In this document: in pieces, positions 36,392 to 45,102 of the stretch
Layout: every line of letters begins with the position of its first letter
Position numbering within the stretch: the stretch's first letter is position 1
Assembly: GCF_000515255.1 (NCBI RefSeq)
Contig: NZ_KI911559.1
Location: 1,754,824-1,818,823 of the forward strand
Length of the DNA stretch: 64,000 bases
Direction of reading: 5' to 3'
DNA from: Rhodovibrio salinarum DSM 9154
GTDB lineage: Bacteria > Pseudomonadota > Alphaproteobacteria > Kiloniellales > Rhodovibrionaceae
Notes under the pieces: generated by a model
Told to the model about the DNA's origin: nothing
The model's input: the letters and a program-made list of their open reading frames with translations, nothing else
Database searches by the model: none
Program-made: the position numbers and the translations under genes

Positions 36392-37938
36392 CCAGCGCCG
36401 TCGCGTCGGGCCGTGCCTCGGAAGGGGCGTCCTCCCGTGGCCTGACCACTGTATCGATCATGCTGGCGACGGTCATGCAGGCGTTGGACACGACCATCGC
36501 CAACGTCGCCTTGCCGCACATGCAAGGCAGCATGTCCGCGACGCAGGAACAGATTTCCTGGGTGCTGACGTCCTACATCGTCGCGGCGGCGATCATGACG
36601 CCGCCGACCGGGTATCTGGCGGCACGGTTCGGCCGCAAGCGGTTGTTCATGGTCTCGGTCGCCGGGTTCACCCTGGCATCGATGCTTTGCGGCGTGGCGA
36701 CCTCGCTGCCGCAGATCGTGGCCTTCCGGCTGCTGCAGGGTGCCTTTGGGGCCGGCTTGGTCCCGCTGTCGCAGGCGGTGCTGCTCGACACCTATCCCCG
36801 GGAACAGCACGGCTCCGCCATGGCGATGTGGGGGATGGGCGTGATGCTGGGCCCGATCCTTGGGCCGACTTTGGGTGGCTATCTGACCGAATACTATAAC
36901 TGGCGCTGGGTTTTCTTCATCAATGTGCCGGTTGGCGCATTGGCGCTGGCCGGGATCATGGCCTTCGTCTCCGAGACCAAGACGGAATCCGGGCGCGTCT
37001 TCGATTGGTTCGGCTTCACGCTGTTGAGCATTTCTATCGGCGCGTTGCAGATGCTGCTCGACCGTGGGCAGTCGCAGGATTGGTTCTCGTCGTACGAGAT
37101 CATCATCGAGACCGCGCTGTGCGGCCTGTGCTTTTACATGTTCCTGGTGCACATGTTCACCGCGAAGCACCCTTTCCTGGAACCAGGCCTGTTCAAGGAC
37201 CGGAACTTCGTCATCGGCCTGTGCTTCATCTTCATCGTCGGCATTATCCTGCTGGCGACGCTCGCGCTGTTGCCGCCGTTTCTTCAGAACCTGCTGGGGT
37301 ATCCGGTCCTGACGGCCGGGCTTGTCCTGGCGCCGCGCGGGCTTGGCTCGATGGCGGCGATGCTTCTGGTCGGACGGCTGGTGAAGCATGTCGACATCCG
37401 CCTGATGATCTTGTTCGGCCTGAGCATGACGGCGCTGTCGCTCTTCCAGATGACGCAGTTCAACGCCGAGGTCAGCATGACCACGATCGTGCTCACCGGC
37501 GTGCTACAAGGGATCGGGCTGGGCTTCATCTTCGTGCCTTTGAGCACGATCACCTTCTCCACCCTGGATGTCCGGTACCGGACCGAGGGGACGGCGATGT
37601 TCAGCCTGATGCGCAACATCGGCTCAAGTATCGGCATCTCGGTGATGACGACGCTGCTAACCCAGAACACCCAGTTGCTGCACGCCGGGCTTGTCAGCTT
37701 TCTGACGCCCTTCCGCGCCCTCATGCAGCCGTCGATGCTGCCGGACATGTGGAACTGGCACACCACCGCCGGGGCGGCCGCCCTCAACAAGTTCGTGACG
37801 GAGCAGGCGAGTCTGATCGCCTACCTGGACGACTTCCGGGTGATGATGTGGACCGTGATCGTGGTGATGCCGCTGCTGTTGCTGATGGGCAGCCCGAAGC
37901 AACGCGCGGCGGCCAATAGCGTCGAAGGCCTGGAATAG
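36388..37938 (+). CDS. emrB: DHA2-family MFS efflux pump (EmrB-like)
   Basis: Encodes 516 residues with about 14 TM segments. MLATVMQALDTTIANVALPHM (motif D1) and GYLAARFGRKRLFMVSVAGFTLASMLCG (motif A) are MFS signatures. GPILGPTLGGYLTEYYNWRWVFFINVP is the DHA2 motif C. Proton-driven export of hydrophobic toxins or drugs is the family role. It overlaps emrA by four bases and converges on the OmpA-like gene at 37951. Confidence 0.93.
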   Translation: MTSAVASGRASEGASSRGLTTVSIMLATVMQALDTTIANVALPHMQGSMSATQEQISWVLTSYIVAAAIMTPPTGYLAARFGRKRLFMVSVAGFTLASMLCGVATSLPQIVAFRLLQGAFGAGLVPLSQAVLLDTYPREQHGSAMAMWGMGVMLGPILGPTLGGYLTEYYNWRWVFFINVPVGALALAGIMAFVSETKTESGRVFDWFGFTLLSISIGALQMLLDRGQSQDWFSSYEIIIETALCGLCFYMFLVHMFTAKHPFLEPGLFKDRNFVIGLCFIFIVGIILLATLALLPPFLQNLLGYPVLTAGLVLAPRGLGSMAAMLLVGRLVKHVDIRLMILFGLSMTALSLFQMTQFNAEVSMTTIVLTGVLQGIGLGFIFVPLSTITFSTLDVRYRTEGTAMFSLMRNIGSSIGISVMTTLLTQNTQLLHAGLVSFLTPFRALMQPSMLPDMWNWHTTAGAAALNKFVTEQASLIAYLDDFRVMMWTVIVVMPLLLLMGSPKQRAAANSVEGLE

Positions 37939-37950
37939 GGGCTTTCGGGG

Positions 37951-39381
37951 CTACTTCGTCGTCAGCTTGAACTCGATCCGACGGTTCTTGCGCAGGGCGT
38001 CGGGACTGTCGTCCTTGGCGATCGGCTGATACTCGCCGAAGCCGGTGGCAGCCAAGCGGTCGGGTGGAATGCCCTGGCCGATCAGGAACTTGACGACCTC
38101 GGTCGCGCGGGCGGTGGAAAGCTCCCAGTTGGACGGGAAGCGGCCGGTCTGGATCGGGCGGTCGTCGGTGTGGCCGTCGACGCGCAGAATCCAGTCGATG
38201 TTGTCCGGGATCTCCTGGGTAATGTCGTTCAGCGTGTCGGCCAGCTGGCGAATCTGCTGCCGGCCGTCGGGGCCCAGCCGGGCGGAGCCGCTGTCGAACA
38301 GCACTTCCGACTGGAACACGAAGCGATCGCCCACCACCCGGATGTTCTCGTTGTCGCCGAGAACCTCGCGCAGCCGGCCGAAGAACTCGGAGCGGTAACG
38401 CGCCAGCTCCTGCACCTTGTTCGCCAGCGCTTCGTTCAGACGCTCGGACAAGTTGGCGATCCGGACATCCTTCGCTTCGTTCCGCGCTTCCTCGGCTTCC
38501 AGCGCGGCGTTCAGCCGGGCAACCTGGCGACGCAGGGAAGCGAGCTGACTGTTCAGCATGTCGAGACGCGCCTGCTGGTCCTGGCTCAGCGATTGGGCCT
38601 GCTGCAGCTGCTCGCGGGTCTGGGAGAGCTGGCTTTCCATCTCCTGGGCCGTGCTGCGTTGCTTTGCCAGTTCGTCTTGCAGACGGGAAATCTCGGTCTC
38701 CTGCGTCTGGGACGACCGTCGCGCGGCGGCAAGGCGGGCGAGCAACTGCTCGATGCGTTCCTGGCGCTCCTCCGCCGTCAGCTGCTGCTCTTCCAGGTTT
38801 TGCTGCAGGCTCTCGATCTGGTCCTGGCGCTTCTCGGCCTCCTGCTCAAGGGCGGCGAGGGTGTTTTCGAGCGTCGTGACCTCGTTGCGCAGCTCATCGC
38901 GCAGGCTGCGGAGGGTGGCGAGCTCGTTCAGCTGGGTCTGAATCTTGTCCTTGTCGGCGTCGATCGTTTGATAGGCCTGCTGGAGTTCCTGCTTCCGCTC
39001 CTCAGCGACCTGTTCGCTCTCTTGGAGTTGTTGTTGCAGTCGGTCGTTGCGGTCGGACAGGCTGGCGAGCTGCTGCTGCAGGTCCTCGCGCTTGGAGACG
39101 GAGCTTTGCAACTGTCCGGACAGCTGGGCGACGTTGAGGCGCAGATCGGCGTTGGCGTCACGCTCCAGGCTCAACAGCTCGGACAGTTCGTCGACCCGCT
39201 CCTGCAACTGCTGCAGCGCCTCGTCCCGGCCGGACAGGGCCGCTGACAGGAAGAACTGCGCGATCACGAAGACCATCAGGACGAACACGACGACCAGCAG
39301 CAGGCTGGCCAGACCATCGACGAAGCCGGGCCAGATGTTGACCGACCGCTGACTGCCGCCGGTGCGGTCCATGCGGTACAT
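37951..39381 (-). CDS. MotB/OmpA-type peptidoglycan-binding protein with long coiled coil
   Basis: Encodes 476 residues. The N-terminal INIWPGFVDGLASLLLVVVFVLMVFVIAQFFLSAAL TM helix contains D22, matching the ion-coupling aspartate of MotB/ExbD. About 270 residues of heptad-rich Q/E coiled coil follow. The C-terminal OmpA domain has LFDSGSARLGPDGRQQI and RVDGHTDDRPI. It forms a pair with the MotA/TolQ-like gene four bases upstream. The long coil makes it longer than MotB or TolR. Probably an ion-driven motor-like unit; function unknown. Confidence 0.85.
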   Translation of the reverse strand: MYRMDRTGGSQRSVNIWPGFVDGLASLLLVVVFVLMVFVIAQFFLSAALSGRDEALQQLQERVDELSELLSLERDANADLRLNVAQLSGQLQSSVSKREDLQQQLASLSDRNDRLQQQLQESEQVAEERKQELQQAYQTIDADKDKIQTQLNELATLRSLRDELRNEVTTLENTLAALEQEAEKRQDQIESLQQNLEEQQLTAEERQERIEQLLARLAAARRSSQTQETEISRLQDELAKQRSTAQEMESQLSQTREQLQQAQSLSQDQQARLDMLNSQLASLRRQVARLNAALEAEEARNEAKDVRIANLSERLNEALANKVQELARYRSEFFGRLREVLGDNENIRVVGDRFVFQSEVLFDSGSARLGPDGRQQIRQLADTLNDITQEIPDNIDWILRVDGHTDDRPIQTGRFPSNWELSTARATEVVKFLIGQGIPPDRLAATGFGEYQPIAKDDSPDALRKNRRIEFKLTTK

Positions 39382-39384
39382 CGT

Positions 39385-40641
39385 CTAGCGCTCGCTGCCG
39401 TAGCCGCCGTAACCGCCGCCGCCGTAACCGCCCGATCCGTAGCCGCCTTGCGCGCCGCCGCTCTGGGGCTGATCGGTCTCCTCCGCGATCGCGGCGATCG
39501 TGCGCGCGAGCAGGCGGATCTCGTTGCGGATCTCCTTGATCACCTGATCGCGGCCCTGGCTCTGGTCGCTGAGCAGCCGCTCCAGACGAACGTCCAGGTT
39601 GCGGATATGGTCCTTGGTCGCGTCGTCCATGCCGCCGGCCGGCTGTTCGCTGTCGCCGGCATCCGCGATCCGGCCCAGGATCGGCTTGAGCTGCGACTGC
39701 GTCTCTGCAACCCGCATCAGTACCGATTGCTCGGTGCGCATCTGGTCGGTCAGGGTGGTCAGGCGCTCGGTCAGCTGCATCAGGTTGCGGTTGATCTGGG
39801 CGCGGTCTTCCTCACCCCCCGAGATCGTGCGCTGGAGCGTGTCTAGGCTATCCGCCGTCTGCTCCAACAGCGCCTGGATATAGGCGGGCACGCTTTCGCC
39901 CGCGCCGGCGCCTTCGCCCATGCCGCCACTGGACAGCTTGGTGATCGAGGACAGCCACTCCTCCAGCTCGTTCATGAAGCGGTTGTGCGCCTGACCCGCC
40001 TGCAGTTCGAGGAAGCCCAGCACCAGCGAGCCGGCGAGGCCGAACAGCGAGGAGGAGAAGGCCGTGCCCATGCCCTGTAAGGGCTGCTGTAAGGCCGTCT
40101 TCAGTTGCCCGAACAAGGCCGCCGGGTTCTGCCCCGAAGCACTCAGATCGCTGATCGCGCCCGCGACGGAGTTCACCGTCTCCAAAAGTCCCCAGAACGT
40201 GCCCAGCAGGCCCAGGAAGATCAGCAGGCCGATCAGGTAGCGGCTGATCTCGTGGCTTTCGTTGATCCGGCTGCTGATGCCGTCGAGCAGCGAGCGCATC
40301 GACAGGGTCGAGAGCGACATGCGCCCGCGCCGCTGCTCGCCCATCATGTTGGCAAGCGGGCTCAACAGACGGGGAGGACGTTCGTTCTGCAGCGAGCTGG
40401 GCAGGCCTTGCCCCTGGCTTTCGCTGCGGAAACGTTCGATCCACTCGACTTCCGGGCGCAGCAGCAGCACCTGGCGGAAGATGTAGATGATGCCGAGCAG
40501 CAGTACGCCCAGGATCAACCCATTGAACAGCGGGTTGCCCATGAACGCGGCCTTCAGCTGCGGCAGCAGCATGACGGCGGCCCCCACGACGATCGCGAGG
40601 AAGATCAGCATCCGGATCAGGAAACGGCGGGGTTGGCTCAT
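39385..40641 (-). CDS. MotA/TolQ/ExbB-like proton-channel protein with long cytoplasmic tail
   Basis: Encodes 418 residues from ATG 40641. TM segments lie near residues 9-30 and 40-56, then a long loop and two more near 140-160 and about 215-235. LIGLLIFLGLLGTFWGLLETVNSV is the TolQ/ExbB/MotA channel core with the GTVxG-like GTFWG. The C-terminal 180 residues form a helical tail ending in a Gly/Tyr-rich stretch. It has a coiled-coil OmpA partner immediately after. A longer upstream start at 40749 has an atypical leader. Not a flagellar cluster: no mot or fli gene nearby. Confidence 0.85.
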   Translation of the reverse strand: MSQPRRFLIRMLIFLAIVVGAAVMLLPQLKAAFMGNPLFNGLILGVLLLGIIYIFRQVLLLRPEVEWIERFRSESQGQGLPSSLQNERPPRLLSPLANMMGEQRRGRMSLSTLSMRSLLDGISSRINESHEISRYLIGLLIFLGLLGTFWGLLETVNSVAGAISDLSASGQNPAALFGQLKTALQQPLQGMGTAFSSSLFGLAGSLVLGFLELQAGQAHNRFMNELEEWLSSITKLSSGGMGEGAGAGESVPAYIQALLEQTADSLDTLQRTISGGEEDRAQINRNLMQLTERLTTLTDQMRTEQSVLMRVAETQSQLKPILGRIADAGDSEQPAGGMDDATKDHIRNLDVRLERLLSDQSQGRDQVIKEIRNEIRLLARTIAAIAEETDQPQSGGAQGGYGSGGYGGGGYGGYGSER

Positions 40642-40734
40642 CTCGGGCGCTTGTCTCCCTTGGCCCTGGACGGGGTGGGCTGCGTCGGTAGCACGCAGTT
40701 CACCACCGCGCGGCGCACACTCGCACGGAGTAGT

Positions 40735-40770
40735 GCCCTCATAACACACCCCGTGCGGTGTTTTGAGGGC
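40735..40770 (-). terminator. Stem-loop downstream of the OmpA-like gene
   Basis: GCCCTCA (40735-40741) pairs with TGAGGGC (40764-40770), with a short inner CAC/GTG pairing. It sits in the 162-base gap between the OmpA-like gene and the MotA-like start; the run of A after it on this strand is weak. Probably terminates the OmpA-like transcript. Confidence 0.5.
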
Positions 40771-40803
40771 GCGCCGGCGTCTTCAGGTTCACCGGTTGGG
40801 GGC

Positions 40804-41955
40804 TCACCGGTTGGCGGGCACGATGTCGACCCGACCCAGCGGTCCTTGCTGGGCCGTTGCGCCGAGCGCACGGACGTCCATGCGCGTGGACCGGATGCCC
40901 TGATCGATCAGATAGGTGCGCACGGCAAGCGCGCGCGACAACGACAGCCGGCGCGCCTGGCTGGCGGTATCTTCGGTCCCTTCTGCGAAGGCTTTCAGTT
41001 GGATGCGCTGTTGGGGATTGTCCGCCAGCATTGCGGCCAATTGGTCCAGCGACTGCTTGGCGCTGTCGCTCAGCGCGGCGGACTCGCCGTCGAATATCAA
41101 CCGCGTCTGGTCTGGCAGGTCATTGGGCGGCAGGGCAGCCGTTTGGGGCGCGTCGGTGCCTTGGTCTTCGGTCGTTTCGGCAGGGGCGTCGCCGTCGCTC
41201 TCCGCTACGGTCGCCGGTTCGTTGTCGACCGCCTCGCGCTCGGGCGCAGGTGTGGCCTGGCTGCCGGCGTCGACCGACGTGATGCCGTCGGAGGACTGAT
41301 CGCGCGATGGTGACGCTGTTTCCGAGGCGTCCTCGGGGGCTTGACGCGCTTGCTGGGTGGGTTGCGGCGCTTGCGGTTTCCGCGTCGGTCGCACGGTTTC
41401 GGGAGCGGTTGTGGACTCGGCGTCCCCGGTGGCGTTCTCGCTACGCGTGGGCATCTGCGGCTTGGTGCCTGGGGTAGCCGAGCGCCGCTGGGCGGGCTTG
41501 CGCGCGGGCGTTGGGTCGCGGGGTTGGGTGGTCTCCCGCGCCACGCGCCGCTCGGAGAGCGTTTCCGGGTCGATGACCAGTTCACTTCGCGGCGGGCGCT
41601 GGGGCGGATAGCGCAGGATCGTGCCGGTGGGCCCGCGGAAGGGCTCCCCGAACGTCACGGCTGGCTGGTTGCTGCTGGGAGCAGGTGTTGCCCGAGCGGC
41701 ATTGCCAGTGGGCGACGGAGCCCTGTCGTTCGAGGTCCGGTCGCGCCCGACGCCGATCGCGTCCAGGTTGACGATCACGTTGTCGCGGCCTTGCACGCCG
41801 CGTGCGCCGGTATCGGAGTTGCTGCCGCCGCCGATATAGACGGTGCCGTCTTGCGCACCAGCCGGGGTGGCCGGGCTCAACGCCATGCACAGGACAAGCG
41901 CGCCAAGGCTCAGCCAGCGGGCATCAATCGATCGTGGGACGTATGCCAGGAGCAT
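40804..41955 (-). CDS. Exported OmpA-domain protein with proline-rich linker
   Basis: Encodes 383 residues from ATG 41955, with GAGGGA about 9 bases upstream. The N-terminal signal peptide MLLAYVPRSIDARWLSLGALVLCMALSPATPAGA is followed by about 220 residues of low complexity rich in P, T, A and R. The C-terminal 100 residues form an OmpA-like domain (LIFDGESAALSDSAKQSLDQLAAMLAD, SLSRALAVRTYLIDQGI). It probably tethers to peptidoglycan from the periplasm. It lies upstream of the MotA/MotB-like pair on the same strand and might be a partner. Confidence 0.75.
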   Translation of the reverse strand: MLLAYVPRSIDARWLSLGALVLCMALSPATPAGAQDGTVYIGGGSNSDTGARGVQGRDNVIVNLDAIGVGRDRTSNDRAPSPTGNAARATPAPSSNQPAVTFGEPFRGPTGTILRYPPQRPPRSELVIDPETLSERRVARETTQPRDPTPARKPAQRRSATPGTKPQMPTRSENATGDAESTTAPETVRPTRKPQAPQPTQQARQAPEDASETASPSRDQSSDGITSVDAGSQATPAPEREAVDNEPATVAESDGDAPAETTEDQGTDAPQTAALPPNDLPDQTRLIFDGESAALSDSAKQSLDQLAAMLADNPQQRIQLKAFAEGTEDTASQARRLSLSRALAVRTYLIDQGIRSTRMDVRALGATAQQGPLGRVDIVPANR

Positions 41956-42078
41956 GCGGAATTCCCTCACAGAATCGCCGGGGATGAGCGTACGTCGCCC
42001 GGCCATATGGGACAACCGCTTTACGCCTGACGGGCTTGTTGGACCTTTTTCGGTACGTCGCTTGGCGGGGGCGTGCGG

Positions 42079-42942
42079 TTAGCTTTGGGCGCCCGGGCTG
42101 CCATTGGCGCTATCCGGGCTGGCCTTCTGAGCGGTCTTCGCTTGTTTCGCCGCTTTCTGCAGCAGGCGCTGGAAGGTGACTTCCAACGCCGCATTGGCGG
42201 CGATAATCGACGGGCTGTCTACGCGGATCGCCTTGCCCTCGATCTCACCGACGAATCCGCCGGCTTCGCGTACCAGGATGAGGCCGGCCGCCATGTCCCA
42301 GGGCGACAGTCCGCGCTCCCAGAAGCCCTCATAGCGTCCGGCGGCGACGTAGGCGAGGTCGAGCGCGGCCGAGCCGAACCGGCGGATGCCGGCGGTGTTC
42401 GCCATCACCGCGTCCAGTTCCGCCTGGAATTGCGGACGGTCGCCCTTGCCCTTGAACGGGGCGCCGGTGGCGATCAGGGCATTATCCAGCCGGTCGCGGG
42501 AGGAGACGCGGATGCGGCGGTCGTTCAGATAGGCGCCAACGCCCTTTTCCGCCCAGTACATCTCTTCCTTGATGGGATCGTAGACCACGCCTGCGATGAC
42601 CTCGCCGCGCTGCTCCAGCGCGATCGAGATGGCGAAGTGGGGCAGGCCGTGCAGGAAGTTCGTCGTCCCGTCGAGCGGGTCGACGATGAACCGGCGGTGC
42701 TGGTCGTCACGGCTTTCCTGCTCAGCCGATTCCTCCATCAGCAGCCCGAATTCCGGGCGTGCCTTGGAGAGTTCCTGGCGCAGGGTCTTTTCCGCGCGGC
42801 GGTCGGCGGCGGAGACGAAATCGGCGGGCCCCTTCTTGGAAACCTGCAGGTTCTCGACCTCGCCGAAGTCGCGCTTCAGCGATTTCGCCGCTTTGTCGGC
42901 GGCGCGGATCATGATGTTCAAAACGGGCGAACGGGTGGCCAT
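42079..42942 (-). CDS. suhB: Inositol monophosphatase family protein (SuhB-like)
   Basis: Encodes 287 residues. The metal sites are LMEESAEQES, FIVDPLDGTTNFLHGLP and, at the C-terminus, SPWDMAAGLILVREAGG: together they are the full IMPase set for lithium-sensitive Mg-dependent phosphatases. SuhB-like proteins hydrolyse inositol-1-phosphate and can associate with transcription complexes. The C-terminal 20 residues are a Lys/Ala-rich tail. It is followed upstream by efp on the same strand. Confidence 0.92.
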   Translation of the reverse strand: MATRSPVLNIMIRAADKAAKSLKRDFGEVENLQVSKKGPADFVSAADRRAEKTLRQELSKARPEFGLLMEESAEQESRDDQHRRFIVDPLDGTTNFLHGLPHFAISIALEQRGEVIAGVVYDPIKEEMYWAEKGVGAYLNDRRIRVSSRDRLDNALIATGAPFKGKGDRPQFQAELDAVMANTAGIRRFGSAALDLAYVAAGRYEGFWERGLSPWDMAAGLILVREAGGFVGEIEGKAIRVDSPSIIAANAALEVTFQRLLQKAAKQAKTAQKASPDSANGSPGAQS

Positions 42943-43063
42943 GCAGCTTCCGGCGGACTGTCGGATGTCAGGGACCGAACCGGTTGCGTCCGGGCACGCT
43001 TCACGTGCCGGCGCGGTTGGCTCGGGATGGGGCGGACGGCTATGGAAGGCGCGCGCGGGGGCG

Positions 43064-43633
43064 CTACTCCTTCACCTTCTCGACGTAGCTGCCGTCGGCG
43101 GTCTTCACGACCACCTTCTGGCCTTCCTCGATGTGCGGCGGGACGGAGACGCGCACGCCGTTTTCCAGATCCGCCGACTTGTAGGAAGCGCTGGCCGTTT
43201 GCCCCTTCACCACCGGTTCGGCGTAGGTGACCGTCAGCGTGACCGTCTCCGGCAGGCGGACCTCCAGGGGAGTCTCGCCGTAGAACTCGATCTCGACCTG
43301 CATGCCTTCGGTCAGGAAAGCCGCCGAATCACCGATCACATCGCGGGTAACGGTCATCTGCTCGAAGGTGTCCTGGTCCATGAAGGTGTACTCGTCACCA
43401 TCGGCGAACAGGAACTGATAGGGAAGCTGCTCCAGGCGTACGCGCTCCAGCGTTTCGGCGGACCGCACGCGGTCGTTGGTCTTGTTGCCGTCGAACAGGT
43501 CGCGCAGTTCGAGCTGCATGTAAGCGCCGCCCTTGCCGGGTTTGACGTGCTCGGTCTTGAGCACGCGCCAGACGCGGCCCTTGTGCTCGATCACGTTGCC
43601 GACGCGGATTTCGTTGCCTTCGATCTTGGGCAT
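43064..43633 (-). CDS. efp: Elongation factor P
   Basis: Encodes 189 residues with the three-barrel EF-P fold. The modified-loop region HVKPGKGGAYMQ keeps K34, the residue modified by EpmA/EpmB in enterobacteria. No epm gene is in the window, so the modification state is unknown. It rescues ribosomes stalled at polyproline runs, relevant because TolA here is proline-rich. Upstream lies the suhB-like gene and downstream a ThiE-like gene. Confidence 0.96.
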   Translation of the reverse strand: MPKIEGNEIRVGNVIEHKGRVWRVLKTEHVKPGKGGAYMQLELRDLFDGNKTNDRVRSAETLERVRLEQLPYQFLFADGDEYTFMDQDTFEQMTVTRDVIGDSAAFLTEGMQVEIEFYGETPLEVRLPETVTLTVTYAEPVVKGQTASASYKSADLENGVRVSVPPHIEEGQKVVVKTADGSYVEKVKE

Positions 43634-43803
43634 CGGTGGTTCGTCTCGATCGTTTGTTCAGCTGGTTTCCATTTCGCCGGGCCGGCGCGCGCCTTGCCGC
43701 GTGAAACAAGCGGCCGCGCGCTGCCGGCTGGCGAGCGGGCGGGAACCTAGCAAGGCGTCCCCGGCAAGTAAACGTCGCGTCGCTGTCGCGGCGATCCGCA
43801 AGC

Positions 43804-44433
43804 TCAGCGCGCGGCGCGGGCGATCCGCGCGTTCGCTTCGGCCACGGCCGCGGCCGGCCCGTCTGGGTGCTGCCACACGGCCGCCGCCAGCGCGACGAAA
43901 TCCGCCCCGGCACTGACCAGCGGCGTGACGTCGTCGAGCGTGATCGGCGGTCCGGCGCGCTCCGCCATGGCGACGCAGGGCAGTTCCATCACTGCCTGCC
44001 ACCACGTGAAGTTGCCGGTGTGTTCGGCATCGTGCGCGGTCTCCGGTGGCCCCCGGTCGGGTTCCGGCGCGGTGAAGGCGACATAATCGGCGCCGGCTTC
44101 GCCCGCCATCATGGCCGCATGGCGGGAGGTGGCGCAGAACATCCCGACGATCCGATCCTCGCCCAGGCTCTTGCGCGCCGCCTTGACTTTGCCGCCAGGG
44201 CCAAGGTGCACACCGTCGGCATCCAGGCGCTTCACCGCAGATGGGTCGTCGGCCAGCAGGGCGGCGACGTCGCGTGCCTGCGCCGTTTCGATCAGGGAGG
44301 CGGGCGCCTCGGGCGGCAGCAGCACGGCGGCAACGTCGCCGCCGTCGAGCGCGGCCGCGAGCGTGTCTGCGGTCGTGCCGGCCGGCACGATCAGATACAG
44401 GCGGGCGAGGGGATCTTGCGGGTCATCGGTCAT
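43804..44433 (-). CDS. ThiE/TenI-like TIM-barrel protein
   Basis: Encodes 209 residues with the order of a thiamine-phosphate synthase barrel: LYLIVPAG start, GVHLGPGGKVKAARKSLG, VGMFCATSRHAAMMAGEAGADYVAF, then GADFVALAAAVW. The usual GPxFxTxTK motif is replaced by TAPEPDRGPPETAHDAEH. The enzyme may thus not make thiamine phosphate, and its substrate is uncertain. It lies between efp and a 149-codon unknown gene; no other thi gene is near. Confidence 0.65.
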   Translation of the reverse strand: MTDDPQDPLARLYLIVPAGTTADTLAAALDGGDVAAVLLPPEAPASLIETAQARDVAALLADDPSAVKRLDADGVHLGPGGKVKAARKSLGEDRIVGMFCATSRHAAMMAGEAGADYVAFTAPEPDRGPPETAHDAEHTGNFTWWQAVMELPCVAMAERAGPPITLDDVTPLVSAGADFVALAAAVWQHPDGPAAAVAEANARIARAAR

Positions 44434-44467
44434 GGCCCGCGGGTGATAGCCAACCGGCCATCCGCGA

Positions 44468-44917
44468 TCAACGCCCGTGCGCGACGGTGCTGCCTAGAAA
44501 TGCGGCGACGGCGCTCTTGGGATCGGCCACGTCCAAGAGGTCGAGCGCGTCCGGCCGGTCGGTGCGGAAGGCGGCGCCGTGGGCTTGCGCCAGCGCGTGC
44601 AGCTTCTCCGCGACGGCTGTTTGGCCGGTGAAGATCACGCCGGCCACGCCGGCGCGGTAGGCTGCCAGCACGTCGCCCGGCCGTGGGCCGCAGTCCAGAT
44701 AGGCGCTGGCAAGGGCGTGCTCGTACCCGGGGCGCGCCTGCTCCAGCAGCTGCACGAACCAGCCGGGCCCGGCATAGGCGGCGGCGCCCGGGGCAGACAG
44801 CAGTGTGACGGTCACGTCGGCTTCGGCCGCCGCGCGCAACGCCACTTCTGCGTGCGCCAGGCTGTGCACGGTGATGCAGGGAGTGGGCATGGGCCCGCGT
44901 GGGGCGTCGTCCGTCAA
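44468..44917 (-). CDS. Conserved-looking hypothetical protein next to the ThiE-like gene
   Basis: Encodes 149 residues rich in alanine. It has alternating beta/alpha-like stretches (CITVHSLAHAEVALRAAAEADVTVTLLSAPGAAAYAG and AYRAGVAGVIFTGQTAVAEKLHALAQAHGAAFRTDRPDALDLLD), suggesting a half-barrel or Rossmann-like fold. It lies 35 bases upstream of the ThiE-like gene on the same strand and is probably co-transcribed with it. I recognise no family with certainty. Confidence 0.55.
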   Translation of the reverse strand: MTDDAPRGPMPTPCITVHSLAHAEVALRAAAEADVTVTLLSAPGAAAYAGPGWFVQLLEQARPGYEHALASAYLDCGPRPGDVLAAYRAGVAGVIFTGQTAVAEKLHALAQAHGAAFRTDRPDALDLLDVADPKSAVAAFLGSTVAHGR

Positions 44918-45044
44918 TACGGCGGCCTGCTCAGGACGAAGGGGAGGTTTCTCAGAATAGAAACGTCATGTTGATCCAGCCCGCAAGGGCGGGGTCGAAA
45001 CAGGCCTGACGGCTGGCCGCCCTCCAAACCCGTACGTCACACGA

Positions 45045-45078
45045 AAACGGCGGGATGCCGAAGGACACCCCGCCGTTT
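45045..45078 (-). terminator. Intrinsic terminator of gap
   Basis: A 10-bp stem (AAACGGCGGG/CCCGCCGTTT, arms 45045-45054 and 45069-45078) whose minus-strand product ends in TTTTCG. It sits 25 bases after the gap stop. Confidence 0.8.
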
Positions 45079-45102
45079 CAAGCCACATGTAGTGCTGAGT
45101 GC

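Noticed and set aside
37951-40641. Zorya-type anti-phage system
   Set aside because: The channel and OmpA-like pair resemble ZorA/ZorB, but no ZorC, ZorD helicase or ZorE nuclease is present; neighbours are EmrAB and a phosphatase. I report the pair only as a motor of unknown function.
43064-43633. EF-P lysylation genes nearby
   Set aside because: K34 is present, but no epmA- or epmB-like gene is in the window, so nothing about the modification can be stated.
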